Positions 25,053-32,759 of a stretch of DNA of 56,662 nucleotides are shown piece by piece. Positions within the stretch are counted from its first letter, which is position 1. Every line of letters starts with the position of its first letter. The stretch covers positions 1 through 56,662 of the forward strand of contig CADCCQ010000008.1 in the NCBI GenBank assembly GCA_902799955.1, written 5' to 3'. The notes beneath the pieces are model-generated. The model was given only the letters and a program-made list of their open reading frames with translations. It had not been told where the DNA came from and ran no database searches. The position numbers and the translations under genes were made by a program. This DNA comes from an uncultured bacterium. Its GTDB lineage: Bacteria > Verrucomicrobiota > Kiritimatiellia > RFP12 > UBA1067.

Positions 25053-27362
25053 ATGAAAAGCAACAAAACGATTTTGGCATTGGCCGCCGCAGTGGCGGCG
25101 CTGGCGTGCATAGGCGCGAACGCGAACGACGCATGGATGGCGTCCATCCGCAGGGACCATCCGCGGATGTTCTTCAACACTCAGACGTGGCCGCAGGTGA
25201 AGGCGCGCGCGGAAGGGCCCGCGCGCGAGGCGCGCGACGCACTGCTGAGGCGCTGCGACAAGTACCCCGAGAAGCCGGTATGCTCGGACTACGGTCCCGT
25301 CGAGTTCCGCGAGGTGAAGACGGCTAGCGGCACGCACAAGACCACGGCGGCCACGCCGATCAAGAACGTGAAGGAGTGGGGCTCGCAGGCGGCAGAGTGC
25401 GCGCTCGCGTGGCGGTTCACGGGCGAGCGCAAGTATCTCGACAAGGCGCGGCGCATGCTGGAGTCCAGCGTGGCTGCGTACCATGCCGCATACGCCAACC
25501 GTCGCGCCGTCAACTGGTACTCCACCTCGCGCATCCTCGCGCTGTGCGCCTACGACTGGATATGGGAGGGCCTCACCCCCGACGAACGCAAGGCGATCAT
25601 CGTCCCGCTCGTGCAGCATGTCGAGGACATCCAGCCGGGGAAGGGCAGGCCCGCGATCATCCGCCGCGACCTGGGCGGCATCGAGAGCGGATTCTACGGC
25701 GTGCCGAGCCTCCTCTGGTACTCCGGACTCGCGGCGTACGGCGATGGATTCTGCGACGAACTCGCCACGTCGCATCTGCGGCGCGGACACAACCTCTGCC
25801 TCAAGCTGCTGAAGTTCCGCAACGACGGGGCGGGCGACGACGGCGCGCTCTCCTCCGCCGTGCCCGGATACTCCATGGGGGCGTACCCGTGGGCACACTT
25901 CAACTTCTTCCACACGTGGCTCTCCGCCACGGGCGAGAACCTCGCGCCGGCGTACCCCGGAATGGCGCTCTTCCCCAACTGGATCTACTGGACGTGGATT
26001 CCAAACGCGTCCGATCCGTCAATGCCGCTCTACTGCGGCTTTGGCGACGACCCGCACACGCAAAACGCCCTTTCCATCGGACGCCTCTACGAGCACATGT
26101 CGCAGTACATCCACTTCTTCCGCGACGCCAACCCCGCCGCCGCCCGCCTCGCCGCCTCGCTGCGCGACCACGCGCCCATCCAGCACTTCGGCAATCCATG
26201 GATCATGTATCCATTCCTCTTCGACAGCGAAGATGGCGGCGTGAAACCGTACTTCGCCGCGGAGCTGGAGAACATGCCGGTCCACGCCCGCCATTTCGAG
26301 AACCTCGGGCAATTCATCATGCGTTCGGGCTGGAAACCAGACTCCACCTACTGCACGTTCACCGCCGGCGCGAAACTCCATCAGCACAAGCACCACGACG
26401 AGAACAACTTCACGATCTACAAGCACGACTTCCTTGCGCTCGACTCCGGCACGCGCGGCGTGGAGACCGACTGGAACCTGAAGTACTACTACGCACAGAC
26501 GGTCGCCCACAACTGCATCCTCATCCGCCGCCCGAACGAACCCCTGCCGAGCTACTGGGGTCCTGTCTACCCGGGGCCGGAAGGCAGGTGCAACGACGGC
26601 GGGATGTACAACGGCAGCGCGAAAGTGCTCGCCTTCGAGACGAACGACGCATACACCTACATCGCCTCCGACGCCACCGCCCTCTACGGCAAGAAGTGCG
26701 ACGAGGCGGTACGGCAGTTCGTACACCTCCTGCCCGACGTGTTTGTTGTCTACGACCGCGTCGGAGCAGCGGATGCGAACGACGGCAAGGCGTGGCTTCT
26801 GCATATGAAGAACGAGCCGCGCATCGAGGGCAGGCTGATGACCGCCGACAGCGGGAAAGGAAGACTCTTCTGCGAGACTATCCTGCCGGACGACGCGGCG
26901 CTCTCGAAGATCGGCGGCCCCGGTAAGGAATTCTGGTCAAATGGCAAGAACTGGGAGCCAGACACTGCGTTCCTCGCCTCCGCCGAACGCGGTGCCAAGC
27001 GCACGGGACGCGGCCCCTACTACGGCGCGTGGCGGCTTGAGGTTGCGCCCGGCGCGCCGCGTCCGAACGACCGGTTCCTGCACGTCCTCACGGCGGCGGA
27101 CACATCCGTCTCGTCCGCCCCGCAGACGCGGAAGATCGTCAAGGACGGCATAGACGGCGTGATCGTCACGCTGCCCGCCTCCTCGGGCGGAACCGTCGAG
27201 GTCACGCTTCTTTTCAACCGTGAAGGGCCCGTTGGCGGAATGATCGCCATCGGCAAGGACGCGCCCTTGCATCCGCTCACAACGTCCGTCCAGCCCCAGC
27301 AGGGGATGTTCCTCGCCTCGCCTTCGGCGGCAATCGCGAAAAGAAGCCTCTGCGAAAAGTAG
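25053..27362 (+). CDS. Secreted heparinase II/III-family polysaccharide lyase
   Basis: 769 residues. The start at 25053 is the only ATG compatible with the promoter; it opens a signal peptide (MKSNKTILALAAAVAALACIGANA). The N-terminal alpha/alpha toroid includes ERKYLDKARRMLES and WYSTSRILALCAYDWIW. The C-terminal beta-sandwich has the Heparinase_II_III signature HKHHDENNFTIYKHDFLALD. These enzymes cleave uronic-acid-containing glycans (heparin-like, alginate or others) by beta-elimination; the substrate cannot be read from sequence. The expected catalytic region with Asn/His/Tyr in the toroid is present as a whole, but I did not assign each residue. Confidence 0.85.
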   Translation: MKSNKTILALAAAVAALACIGANANDAWMASIRRDHPRMFFNTQTWPQVKARAEGPAREARDALLRRCDKYPEKPVCSDYGPVEFREVKTASGTHKTTAATPIKNVKEWGSQAAECALAWRFTGERKYLDKARRMLESSVAAYHAAYANRRAVNWYSTSRILALCAYDWIWEGLTPDERKAIIVPLVQHVEDIQPGKGRPAIIRRDLGGIESGFYGVPSLLWYSGLAAYGDGFCDELATSHLRRGHNLCLKLLKFRNDGAGDDGALSSAVPGYSMGAYPWAHFNFFHTWLSATGENLAPAYPGMALFPNWIYWTWIPNASDPSMPLYCGFGDDPHTQNALSIGRLYEHMSQYIHFFRDANPAAARLAASLRDHAPIQHFGNPWIMYPFLFDSEDGGVKPYFAAELENMPVHARHFENLGQFIMRSGWKPDSTYCTFTAGAKLHQHKHHDENNFTIYKHDFLALDSGTRGVETDWNLKYYYAQTVAHNCILIRRPNEPLPSYWGPVYPGPEGRCNDGGMYNGSAKVLAFETNDAYTYIASDATALYGKKCDEAVRQFVHLLPDVFVVYDRVGAADANDGKAWLLHMKNEPRIEGRLMTADSGKGRLFCETILPDDAALSKIGGPGKEFWSNGKNWEPDTAFLASAERGAKRTGRGPYYGAWRLEVAPGAPRPNDRFLHVLTAADTSVSSAPQTRKIVKDGIDGVIVTLPASSGGTVEVTLLFNREGPVGGMIAIGKDAPLHPLTTSVQPQQGMFLASPSAAIAKRSLCEK

Positions 27363-27556
27363 AGGTCGCGAAAAATCAACGAATGGTCCACAACCAGCTC
27401 GGAGACAGCGGCCTCTATCTGTGGCAATATCACACCACAACCGAATTACTTCGTGCAACTATAAATTGCGAAATTTCCGCAACGATTTTTTCGCAACGAA
27501 ATTCACGCGATCGGGGACCGGTGAATTGCCTAACCGCACTTTGACTGGAATCGCAC
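27363..27556. other. Intergenic region between convergent genes
   Basis: Just under 200 bases between two stops. No gene and no clear stem followed by T-run. It contains TTTCCGCAACGATTTTTTCGC, which could serve as a weak bidirectional stop signal. Confidence 0.3.
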
Positions 27557-29461
27557 TCAATGCCGTGAGGGGGAAATGGCAATTCTCACGTTGAGGCGCT
27601 TTTCACCGCGTGCCTCGAAGCGACGGTAGTGTCCGTTGCGGTTCGCATAGACGAGACCCGTATCAACGAATTCGCCAGACGTGGTGTAGCGGCACGTCCA
27701 TCCATCGAAGGAGACCCGTATTACCTTCTTGTCAGCGGAGATGGTGGCCGCATGCTCGCCGTCGAACGCGAACACGGGAAGCGTAAACGCAAGCTCGTCG
27801 GCTCCGGTGAGACTCATCCAATATCCGGTAGCAGAAGAAAGCACGGACTCCCAGCGGAGCGGCGGCATATTGGTGCTCGACACGGAAAAGACCGCGCGAG
27901 CACGTCCATCGGCGGCGGAAAGCTCTTTTTGGCGATATTTCGGACTATAGGCGTAGCGCCATTCGCCGTCCACACGGCATCCGGGGAGGATTGCCAGGGA
28001 CGTGGCGTTCGTGATGTCGATTTTGTAGGACGGCTTGCGCGCGAACGGGACGGAGAGGCAGAGCATAGGCGGGGCGCCGCGGCGCTGGAGCCGTCCGAGG
28101 CCGGATGCGTCGTAATGCGTGTCGGCGGCGAGGTCGAACTCCGCCGTGTACCCGCCGGCGTTGAGAAGCGTGCGGTGGAATGCGGGGGACATCGCGAACA
28201 CCGAGGCGGCGTCCGCCGCAGCGAGGGTTTCTTTCGTTGGTGCGGGTACGGACTCGTCCGCGAAGCGAAACGCCAAGTACGCCCACGAACCCATCGTGAC
28301 CATGTACTTGTTGAAGTAGCCGTAGTCTTCACATCCATAGCGCGTGGCGAGCGGATAGCGGTTCTTGATGTGGCGCACGGACGGACGCGACAGCCAGTAG
28401 TCGAGCGAATCGACAGCCCGCCGCGCCGCGAGGCGGAACCGACGCGCACGCTCCACGTCTCCCCTGCGGTTGAACCACACGGCATACCATTCGCACAGCG
28501 CCGCGTAGAACGTCTCGTTGTGCAGGAACTGGTTGCTGCGTCCCCCGAACGGGATTTCGCCCGTGGCGGACTGCATGGCGAGCGTGATGTCTGCGGACTT
28601 CAGCATCAGCGCCTCCAGCGCCGCGCGGGACGGACCGTCGTAGTCCAGGTCAAGCGCGGTCGCGAACTGGAGACGCGTCACGAAATCATAGACCATCGGC
28701 TGGTTCGGGTCCTTGTACATGGCGTTCGGGTCGAAGAAGCGCAGCTGGTCCGAAATGTACCGCTCGACGTAGTTCGTGTCGCCGCCGAGACCGCCCCATG
28801 CGCGCGCCTGCTCGCTGGCCGCGCCGAACACGCACCAGTTACGCGCCGTCTTGCTGCCGGGCTTCGGCTGGCATGAATACGTGGTCGCAGGGACGATCGA
28901 CGCGATTCCGGCGCGCCAGGCGTCCACCTGCTCCTTGGGGAATACCCCGGCCCGCGCCACTTCGTCGAGACAGAGGACAATTTCCTTCACGGCGAAGTCG
29001 TTGCCTGTCACATAGCCGTGCCGGCTTTTCGCCTTGGGAATCTGCGCGCAACAGATATCCATCATGCGCCGGAAGAGGTCCTTTTTGTCCGGGAGTCGGC
29101 CGTGCGCGACTAGGATGCCGAGGTTGGAAGTGAGACGCGCGAAGCCATGTTCGCTGATCCACTTCTTCTCCGTCTCGTCGACATATTTTGCAATCTGCTC
29201 AGGAGTGTATGCGCCGACGGCCTTTTCCATCAGGTCGAGGTAACGGGACTTCGCGATATACGCATCGTCTGCGGAAGATTCTCGCGTCACCGCGCCATAT
29301 GCCGCGGTGACTGCGTTCTGCGCGGCCATCGCTATGTCCGCCGCCAAGGACAAAGCCACAAGCCATGCCGCCGAAGAGAAGAACCATCGCCTACTGCGCC
29401 TCGCTTTGAACGCAGTCTCCCCTTCTCCTGCCATAATGCAACTATGTACTGTTCTTTTCAT
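27557..29461 (-). CDS. Secreted alpha/alpha-toroid protein, lyase-like, family not recognised
   Basis: 634 residues. A twin-Arg-rich start (RRSRRWFFSSAAWLVALSLA) leads into a signal peptide cleaved near AMAAQ. The body has repeated helical hairpins typical of polysaccharide lyases and six-hairpin hydrolases (NQFLHNETFYAALCEWYAVWF; RYGCEDYGYFNKYMVTMGSWAYLAFRF), then a beta-rich C-terminus (YTAEFDLAADTHYDASGLGRL; WRYAYSPKYRQKEL). The size and arrangement resemble heparinase-like or DUF2264-like enzymes, without decisive motifs. ATG at 29461 lies 6 bases after a TATAAT box, so the mRNA is probably leaderless; ATG at 29434 is an alternative. Neither has a ribosome-binding site. Confidence 0.6.
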   Translation of the reverse strand: MKRTVHSCIMAGEGETAFKARRSRRWFFSSAAWLVALSLAADIAMAAQNAVTAAYGAVTRESSADDAYIAKSRYLDLMEKAVGAYTPEQIAKYVDETEKKWISEHGFARLTSNLGILVAHGRLPDKKDLFRRMMDICCAQIPKAKSRHGYVTGNDFAVKEIVLCLDEVARAGVFPKEQVDAWRAGIASIVPATTYSCQPKPGSKTARNWCVFGAASEQARAWGGLGGDTNYVERYISDQLRFFDPNAMYKDPNQPMVYDFVTRLQFATALDLDYDGPSRAALEALMLKSADITLAMQSATGEIPFGGRSNQFLHNETFYAALCEWYAVWFNRRGDVERARRFRLAARRAVDSLDYWLSRPSVRHIKNRYPLATRYGCEDYGYFNKYMVTMGSWAYLAFRFADESVPAPTKETLAAADAASVFAMSPAFHRTLLNAGGYTAEFDLAADTHYDASGLGRLQRRGAPPMLCLSVPFARKPSYKIDITNATSLAILPGCRVDGEWRYAYSPKYRQKELSAADGRARAVFSVSSTNMPPLRWESVLSSATGYWMSLTGADELAFTLPVFAFDGEHAATISADKKVIRVSFDGWTCRYTTSGEFVDTGLVYANRNGHYRRFEARGEKRLNVRIAISPSRH

Positions 29462-29467
29462 GTGAAT

Positions 29468-29473
29468 ATTATA
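29468..29473 (-). promoter_or_regulatory. -10 box giving a leaderless mRNA
   Basis: Minus strand ATATGTTATAAT, an extended -10 with TGn, ending 6 bases before the ATG at 29461. No clear -35. Confidence 0.65.
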
Positions 29474-29551
29474 ACATATTTTCTAAATATATGCATCAAA
29501 TGTCTATGTGCGGGCAGTTCACCGCCATTGAGATTCTATAGCCTATTCTGC

Positions 29552-29622
29552 GGGGACACTCCCCGCAAAGCCCCCCTTCCCGTGGGGACACTCCCCGCAG
29601 AAGTACTGTAGGGACACTCCCC
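29552..29622. repeat. Palindromic repeat B, three copies
   Basis: GGGGACACTCCCC at 29552-29564 and 29584-29596, and AGGGACACTCCCC at 29610-29622, all followed by GCA. They are in the opposite orientation to the copies at 20834-20873. Confidence 0.82.
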
Positions 29623-29646
29623 GCAGAATGACCAAGAAATCAATTT

Positions 29647-29672
29647 TGAGAATTCATTGCGGAAAATTCTCA
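29647..29672. repeat. Hairpin repeat A, copy 2
   Basis: TGAGAATT/AATTCTCA stem with a TTGCGG loop; differs from the copy at 20742 in one base. In both places it is followed after 45-60 bases by GCAATATA-CGAAA and then palindrome B, so A and B form a composite element. Confidence 0.82.
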
Positions 29673-29738
29673 AGATGAGACAACTGCGTAGGATATCAAT
29701 TATTCTACATATTTTTGCAATATAGCGAAAACACTTGT

Positions 29739-29831
29739 GGGGAGTGTCCCCACAAGGATTTACGGGACGGGCGGGACGAGCGGGACGGGCGGGACGGGCG
29801 GGACGGGCGGGATCCTGTGGGGACACTCCCC
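29739..29831. repeat. Palindrome B copies flanking a GGGACGGGC tandem run
   Basis: GGGGAGTGTCCCC at 29739-29751 and GGGGACACTCCCC at 29819-29831 in inverted orientation enclose about 50 bases of GGGACGGGC-type repeats (29763-29812). The inverted pair could fold the run into a large stem-loop. Confidence 0.75.
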
Positions 29832-29873
29832 GTAGGGATTTGAGGGCTTGGGGGGCTGGATGAACTTCGTTCC

Positions 29874-29902
29874 TTGCCTTTTGGTGAAATAAATGTTATA
29901 CT
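29874..29902 (+). promoter_or_regulatory. Promoter of the M14 carboxypeptidase gene
   Basis: TTGCCT (29874-29879), 17 bases, TATACT (29897-29902), with TGT before the -10. It predicts a leader of about 220 bases that begins just before the tandem array. Confidence 0.65.
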
Positions 29903-29912
29903 ACCTTGCAAA

Positions 29913-30080
29913 TAACTGATGGGGGCTACTCCATACACAACTAATGGGGGACTCCGCTGGTAACTGATAGGGGCTATTCAGTAGGCAACTGATGGGGGCT
30001 ATGAAGCTTGTCCGTGGGTAACTGATAGAGACACTTCATAATCAACTGATGGGGTGCTACTCTATAGGTAACTGCAAGTA
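29913..30080 (+). repeat. Seven-unit degenerate tandem array in a 5' leader
   Basis: Units begin with AACTGATGGGGGCTA or variants at 29913, 29939, 29962, 29987, 30020, 30044 and 30070, i.e. every 23-33 bases; the last is truncated. The conserved core is about 15 bases, with variable bases between. Not CRISPR: repeats are too short and too diverged. Confidence 0.75.
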
Positions 30081-30129
30081 CATGAAGCGGGTTTCTAATG
30101 AAAAGCAAAATACTGGAGGATGGGAAGAC

Positions 30130-31551
30130 ATGAAGCAGATTTCTGATGAAAAGAAAAAGATACTGAACAGACGTGAATTCATGAAGGCAATGGCCGTCGG
30201 TGCGGCGCTGCCGGCCGTTGGCGCCAATTGCAGCGCACTGGGGGCGGCCGCAGCAGAAGGCCCAAATCACCTTGCTTGTGCTGCAACTTCTGATGTACGC
30301 GGAGCGGCCGTCGAAGATGGTCCAAGTCATCTTGCTGGTGATGGAAATTCTGGTGTGCGGGGGGCATCCGCCACAGATGGTCCAGATCGTATTGCCGATA
30401 CCGCAAGGCCCGATGCACGGGGGGCGGCTACCATCCAACCCACACGGTTCAAGCCAATCGCCATTCCCGGCCTCGAACCGCGTCCGGACTTCTGGAAGGT
30501 GCGTCCGGACGAAATCATAGACTTCTGCGAGCGGGCGACTAAATGCTCGCGCAAGGAGATCATCGCCCGCACGCCGCTGGGCTACCCCGTCTACGCGCTC
30601 TTCTACGGCGACTTCGCCGACGACAGGCCCCCGCAGACGAACTGGTCCGCCGGCGCCGCGTCGACGACGTGGAAGAACTACGCGGGGAATCCGCCGCCCG
30701 CCAAGCAGACGTTCCTCCTCCTCACGGGTGTCCATGGCGCGGAGCCAGAATGTGTGGCCGGGGCGATGAACCTAATCCAGGAGCTCGAGACCGGTAGGGA
30801 TTTCCGTGGCAAGACACACCTGGAGCTCACCGACCTCATCGCAAAGTACCGCTTCATAGTGGTGCCGTGCGCGAACATGGACGGGCGCGCAATCTCGCCC
30901 GACCATCTGCGGGGCGTCGCGTGGCGGGACTTCCGCGCGGCGTCGCAGGGGACGTGGAAGGATGGTTCCCTCGTCGGCTGGCGCGGCAGCAAGGCGTGGT
31001 TTCCGCTTCCGCTCGACAAGGTGTCGTACCCAGGCGGCTATCCCAACGCCGACGGGTACAACATCATGCACGACGCCGCGCCCGGGAACATACGCACGGC
31101 GGAGGCTCGCGGCATCCTGAAGCTGGCCGAGCGCTGGCGAGTGGACGCCGTGCTGAACGGGCACTCCTACGAATACGCGCCAAGCGCGATAGTCCCTAGC
31201 GCGGTCGGCCTCCCCGCAAGCGTTGAACGGGCGAACGCGATATCCGACCGCGTGAACGCGGCAATCCACGCGGCAGGACTGAGGGCCGCACGGGTTCCGG
31301 CGAAGCGCGCGCCAAGCAACACGATAAACCTCAACACCGTACTTGGCCTCGCGTCCGGCGCGCTCGCGCTGACGCTCGAGTGCTCCGTTTCGTACGACAA
31401 GCCAGACAAGGAAGGCCGCTCAAGGCCAATGCGCACATACACCTTCGACGAACTGATGGAGCCGTTATTCATAATGCTGCGAGAATACCTCGCCGACGGG
31501 CTGGAGAGGCCCTTCCTAGTGCGTGGAACCGACCGCGTATACGGCGACTAG
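30130..31551 (+). CDS. Tat-exported M14-family zinc carboxypeptidase-like protein
   Basis: About 473 residues from the ATG at 30130, which has GGAGG 10 bases upstream. An in-frame ATG at 30082 begins a 16-codon duplication of the same N-terminus. A twin-arginine signal (NRREFMKAMAVGAALPAVGA) predicts folded export. A linker of three 20-residue repeats (30241-30420) follows. The peptidase domain shows the M14 zinc ligands: His202 and Glu205 in VHGAEPE, and His345 in NGHSYE, with PCANMDGR and YPNADGYN between. TLECS may hold the catalytic Glu. M14 enzymes trim C-terminal residues or cell-wall peptides. Substrate unknown. Confidence 0.78.
   Translation: MKQISDEKKKILNRREFMKAMAVGAALPAVGANCSALGAAAAEGPNHLACAATSDVRGAAVEDGPSHLAGDGNSGVRGASATDGPDRIADTARPDARGAATIQPTRFKPIAIPGLEPRPDFWKVRPDEIIDFCERATKCSRKEIIARTPLGYPVYALFYGDFADDRPPQTNWSAGAASTTWKNYAGNPPPAKQTFLLLTGVHGAEPECVAGAMNLIQELETGRDFRGKTHLELTDLIAKYRFIVVPCANMDGRAISPDHLRGVAWRDFRAASQGTWKDGSLVGWRGSKAWFPLPLDKVSYPGGYPNADGYNIMHDAAPGNIRTAEARGILKLAERWRVDAVLNGHSYEYAPSAIVPSAVGLPASVERANAISDRVNAAIHAAGLRAARVPAKRAPSNTINLNTVLGLASGALALTLECSVSYDKPDKEGRSRPMRTYTFDELMEPLFIMLREYLADGLERPFLVRGTDRVYGD
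30241..30420 (+). repeat. Three 60-bp in-frame tandem repeats in the M14 gene
   Basis: Units at 30241-30300, 30301-30360 and 30361-30420, each starting GGGGC or GGAGC and containing GATGGTCCA or a variant; a fourth partial unit follows. Each encodes 20 residues beginning GA and ending R. Confidence 0.85.
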
Positions 31552-31612
31552 AAGTCAAAAAAATGAAGAAAGTTAAGGCAGACGCGGCCAAAATATGGTA
31601 AAATATACGTCT

Positions 31613-32089
31613 ATGCCAGAAAGGACAATGGTCAGGCCCAAGCGACATTGGAGGCACGAGCTGCTTGCGCTCGCGCCGGTGATGGCATTGGCGGTCGCGG
31701 TGGTCGTGACGTTCAGGAAGGACGTCGCGCGGCTACGTCCGCCCATATCCGGCGGCGACGCCGGCAAGGCGACTTGCGCGTTCGTGACGCTTGACGCCGC
31801 AGTTGAGGCGAAGGCGATGGAGATCGTGCGCTCCGCGCTGTCGGTCAACTCACGCGACGTGAGGGAGCTGCGGGCCGACCTGTCGCTTTCCACGGTGGCG
31901 GAGGACACGCCGATGCCCGTCATGGACATATCCGACAGGAGGCGTCCGCCGCGTCCGTCGCGCATCCCCTACATGGAGATACCGCAGCCGCCGACGCACG
32001 CCGCGCCGCCAATCGTCCTGGAGGCCGTGCCGGACGTCGCGGAGCAGGGCCTGCCGTTTCCGCGCGAAGAGCTTCTAAAGACAAACTGA
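31613..32089 (+). CDS. Small membrane-anchored hypothetical protein
   Basis: About 158 residues, unrecognised. One N-terminal membrane segment (ELLALAPVMALAVAVVVTF) after a basic stretch (RPKRHWRH) suggests an inside-to-outside anchor, followed by a small domain and a Pro-rich tail (RRRPPRPSRIPYM; PQPPTHAAPP). The start at 31613 is set by the -10 box TAAAAT (31599-31604, TGG extended), 8 bases upstream; an in-frame ATG at 31595 overlaps that box. Pro-rich tails of this kind occur in TonB-like and pilus-assembly proteins, but no such role can be shown. It is followed 16 bases later by pyrE. Confidence 0.6.
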   Translation: MPERTMVRPKRHWRHELLALAPVMALAVAVVVTFRKDVARLRPPISGGDAGKATCAFVTLDAAVEAKAMEIVRSALSVNSRDVRELRADLSLSTVAEDTPMPVMDISDRRRPPRPSRIPYMEIPQPPTHAAPPIVLEAVPDVAEQGLPFPREELLKTN

Positions 32090-32105
32090 AGAAAGGACAG
32101 AAAAA

Positions 32106-32714
32106 ATGACAGACACCCAGATAATGAAGGAATTCCGCGACACGGGCGCACTGCTGGACGGGCACTTCGAGCTTCGCTCCAAGCTCCACTCCAACAGGTA
32201 CTTCCAGTGCGCGAACCTCCTGCAGTTCCCGCGCATCGCGGAGAAGCTCTGCAAGGAAGCGGTGCGCCGCGCCAAGGCTGCGGGCTTCGACGGGAAGGTC
32301 GACGCCGTGGTCTCGCCGGCGATCGGCGGCATCCTCGTCGGGCACGAAGTCGCGAGGGCGCTTGGAGTAAAGTGCATTTTCGCGGAGAAGGTACTGACCA
32401 AGGGCGTCGACGCGACGGGCAAGCCCCTCACCTCGCTTGCGATGAGGCGCTTCCGCCTCGTGAAGGGCGCGAGGTACGTAATCGCCGAGGACGTCGTCAC
32501 CATGGGCGGACGCGTCCAGGAGACAATCGACCTCGTGAAGGCGGCGGGCGGCAAGATCGCCGGCGTCATAGTCCTGGTCGACCGTTCGGCCGGCAAGGTC
32601 AAGTTCCCGCGCATTCCGATGTACTCGCTCATACAGATGACGCCGGAGGTATGGACGCCCAGCACGTGCCCGCTGTGCGAAATCGGCTCCAAGCCGGTTC
32701 ATCCGGGATCGTGA
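32106..32714 (+). CDS. pyrE: Orotate phosphoribosyltransferase
   Basis: 202 residues. It has the PRPP-binding loop VIAEDVVTMGGRVQETI, the catalytic flexible loop around FAEKVLTKG, and the N-terminal GALLDGHFELRSKLHS that binds orotate in the family. It joins orotate and PRPP to give OMP in pyrimidine synthesis. AAAGGA precedes the ATG. It lies 16 bases after the small membrane protein and 45 bases before ribBA, so all three probably share a transcript. The C-terminus carries two Cys (CPLC), as in the PyrE branch common in bacteria such as Thermus. Confidence 0.93.
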   Translation: MTDTQIMKEFRDTGALLDGHFELRSKLHSNRYFQCANLLQFPRIAEKLCKEAVRRAKAAGFDGKVDAVVSPAIGGILVGHEVARALGVKCIFAEKVLTKGVDATGKPLTSLAMRRFRLVKGARYVIAEDVVTMGGRVQETIDLVKAAGGKIAGVIVLVDRSAGKVKFPRIPMYSLIQMTPEVWTPSTCPLCEIGSKPVHPGS

Positions 32715-32759
32715 CGGACGCTCGGCGCGAGGGAATGCTGGACACGGAGACTGCGCGAG

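Larger units (their letters stand above)
29462..30129. other. Repeat-rich intergenic region and M14 gene leader
   Basis: About 670 bases with no credible gene. From left to right: minus-strand promoter (29468-29473), three palindromes B, hairpin A, one palindrome B, a GGGACGGGC tandem run, another palindrome B, a plus-strand promoter (29874-29902) and a seven-unit tandem array (29913-30080). Confidence 0.75.

Noticed and set aside
29536..29826. 96-codon frame encoding repeated PARPARPAR
   Set aside because: It is a translation of the GGGACGGGC repeat run and palindromes; no start signal or neighbour supports a gene.
29913..30080. CRISPR array
   Set aside because: Repeat core is only about 15 bases and degenerate, the intervals are 8-18 bases and irregular, and no cas genes are near. 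It is a tandem repeat in a leader.
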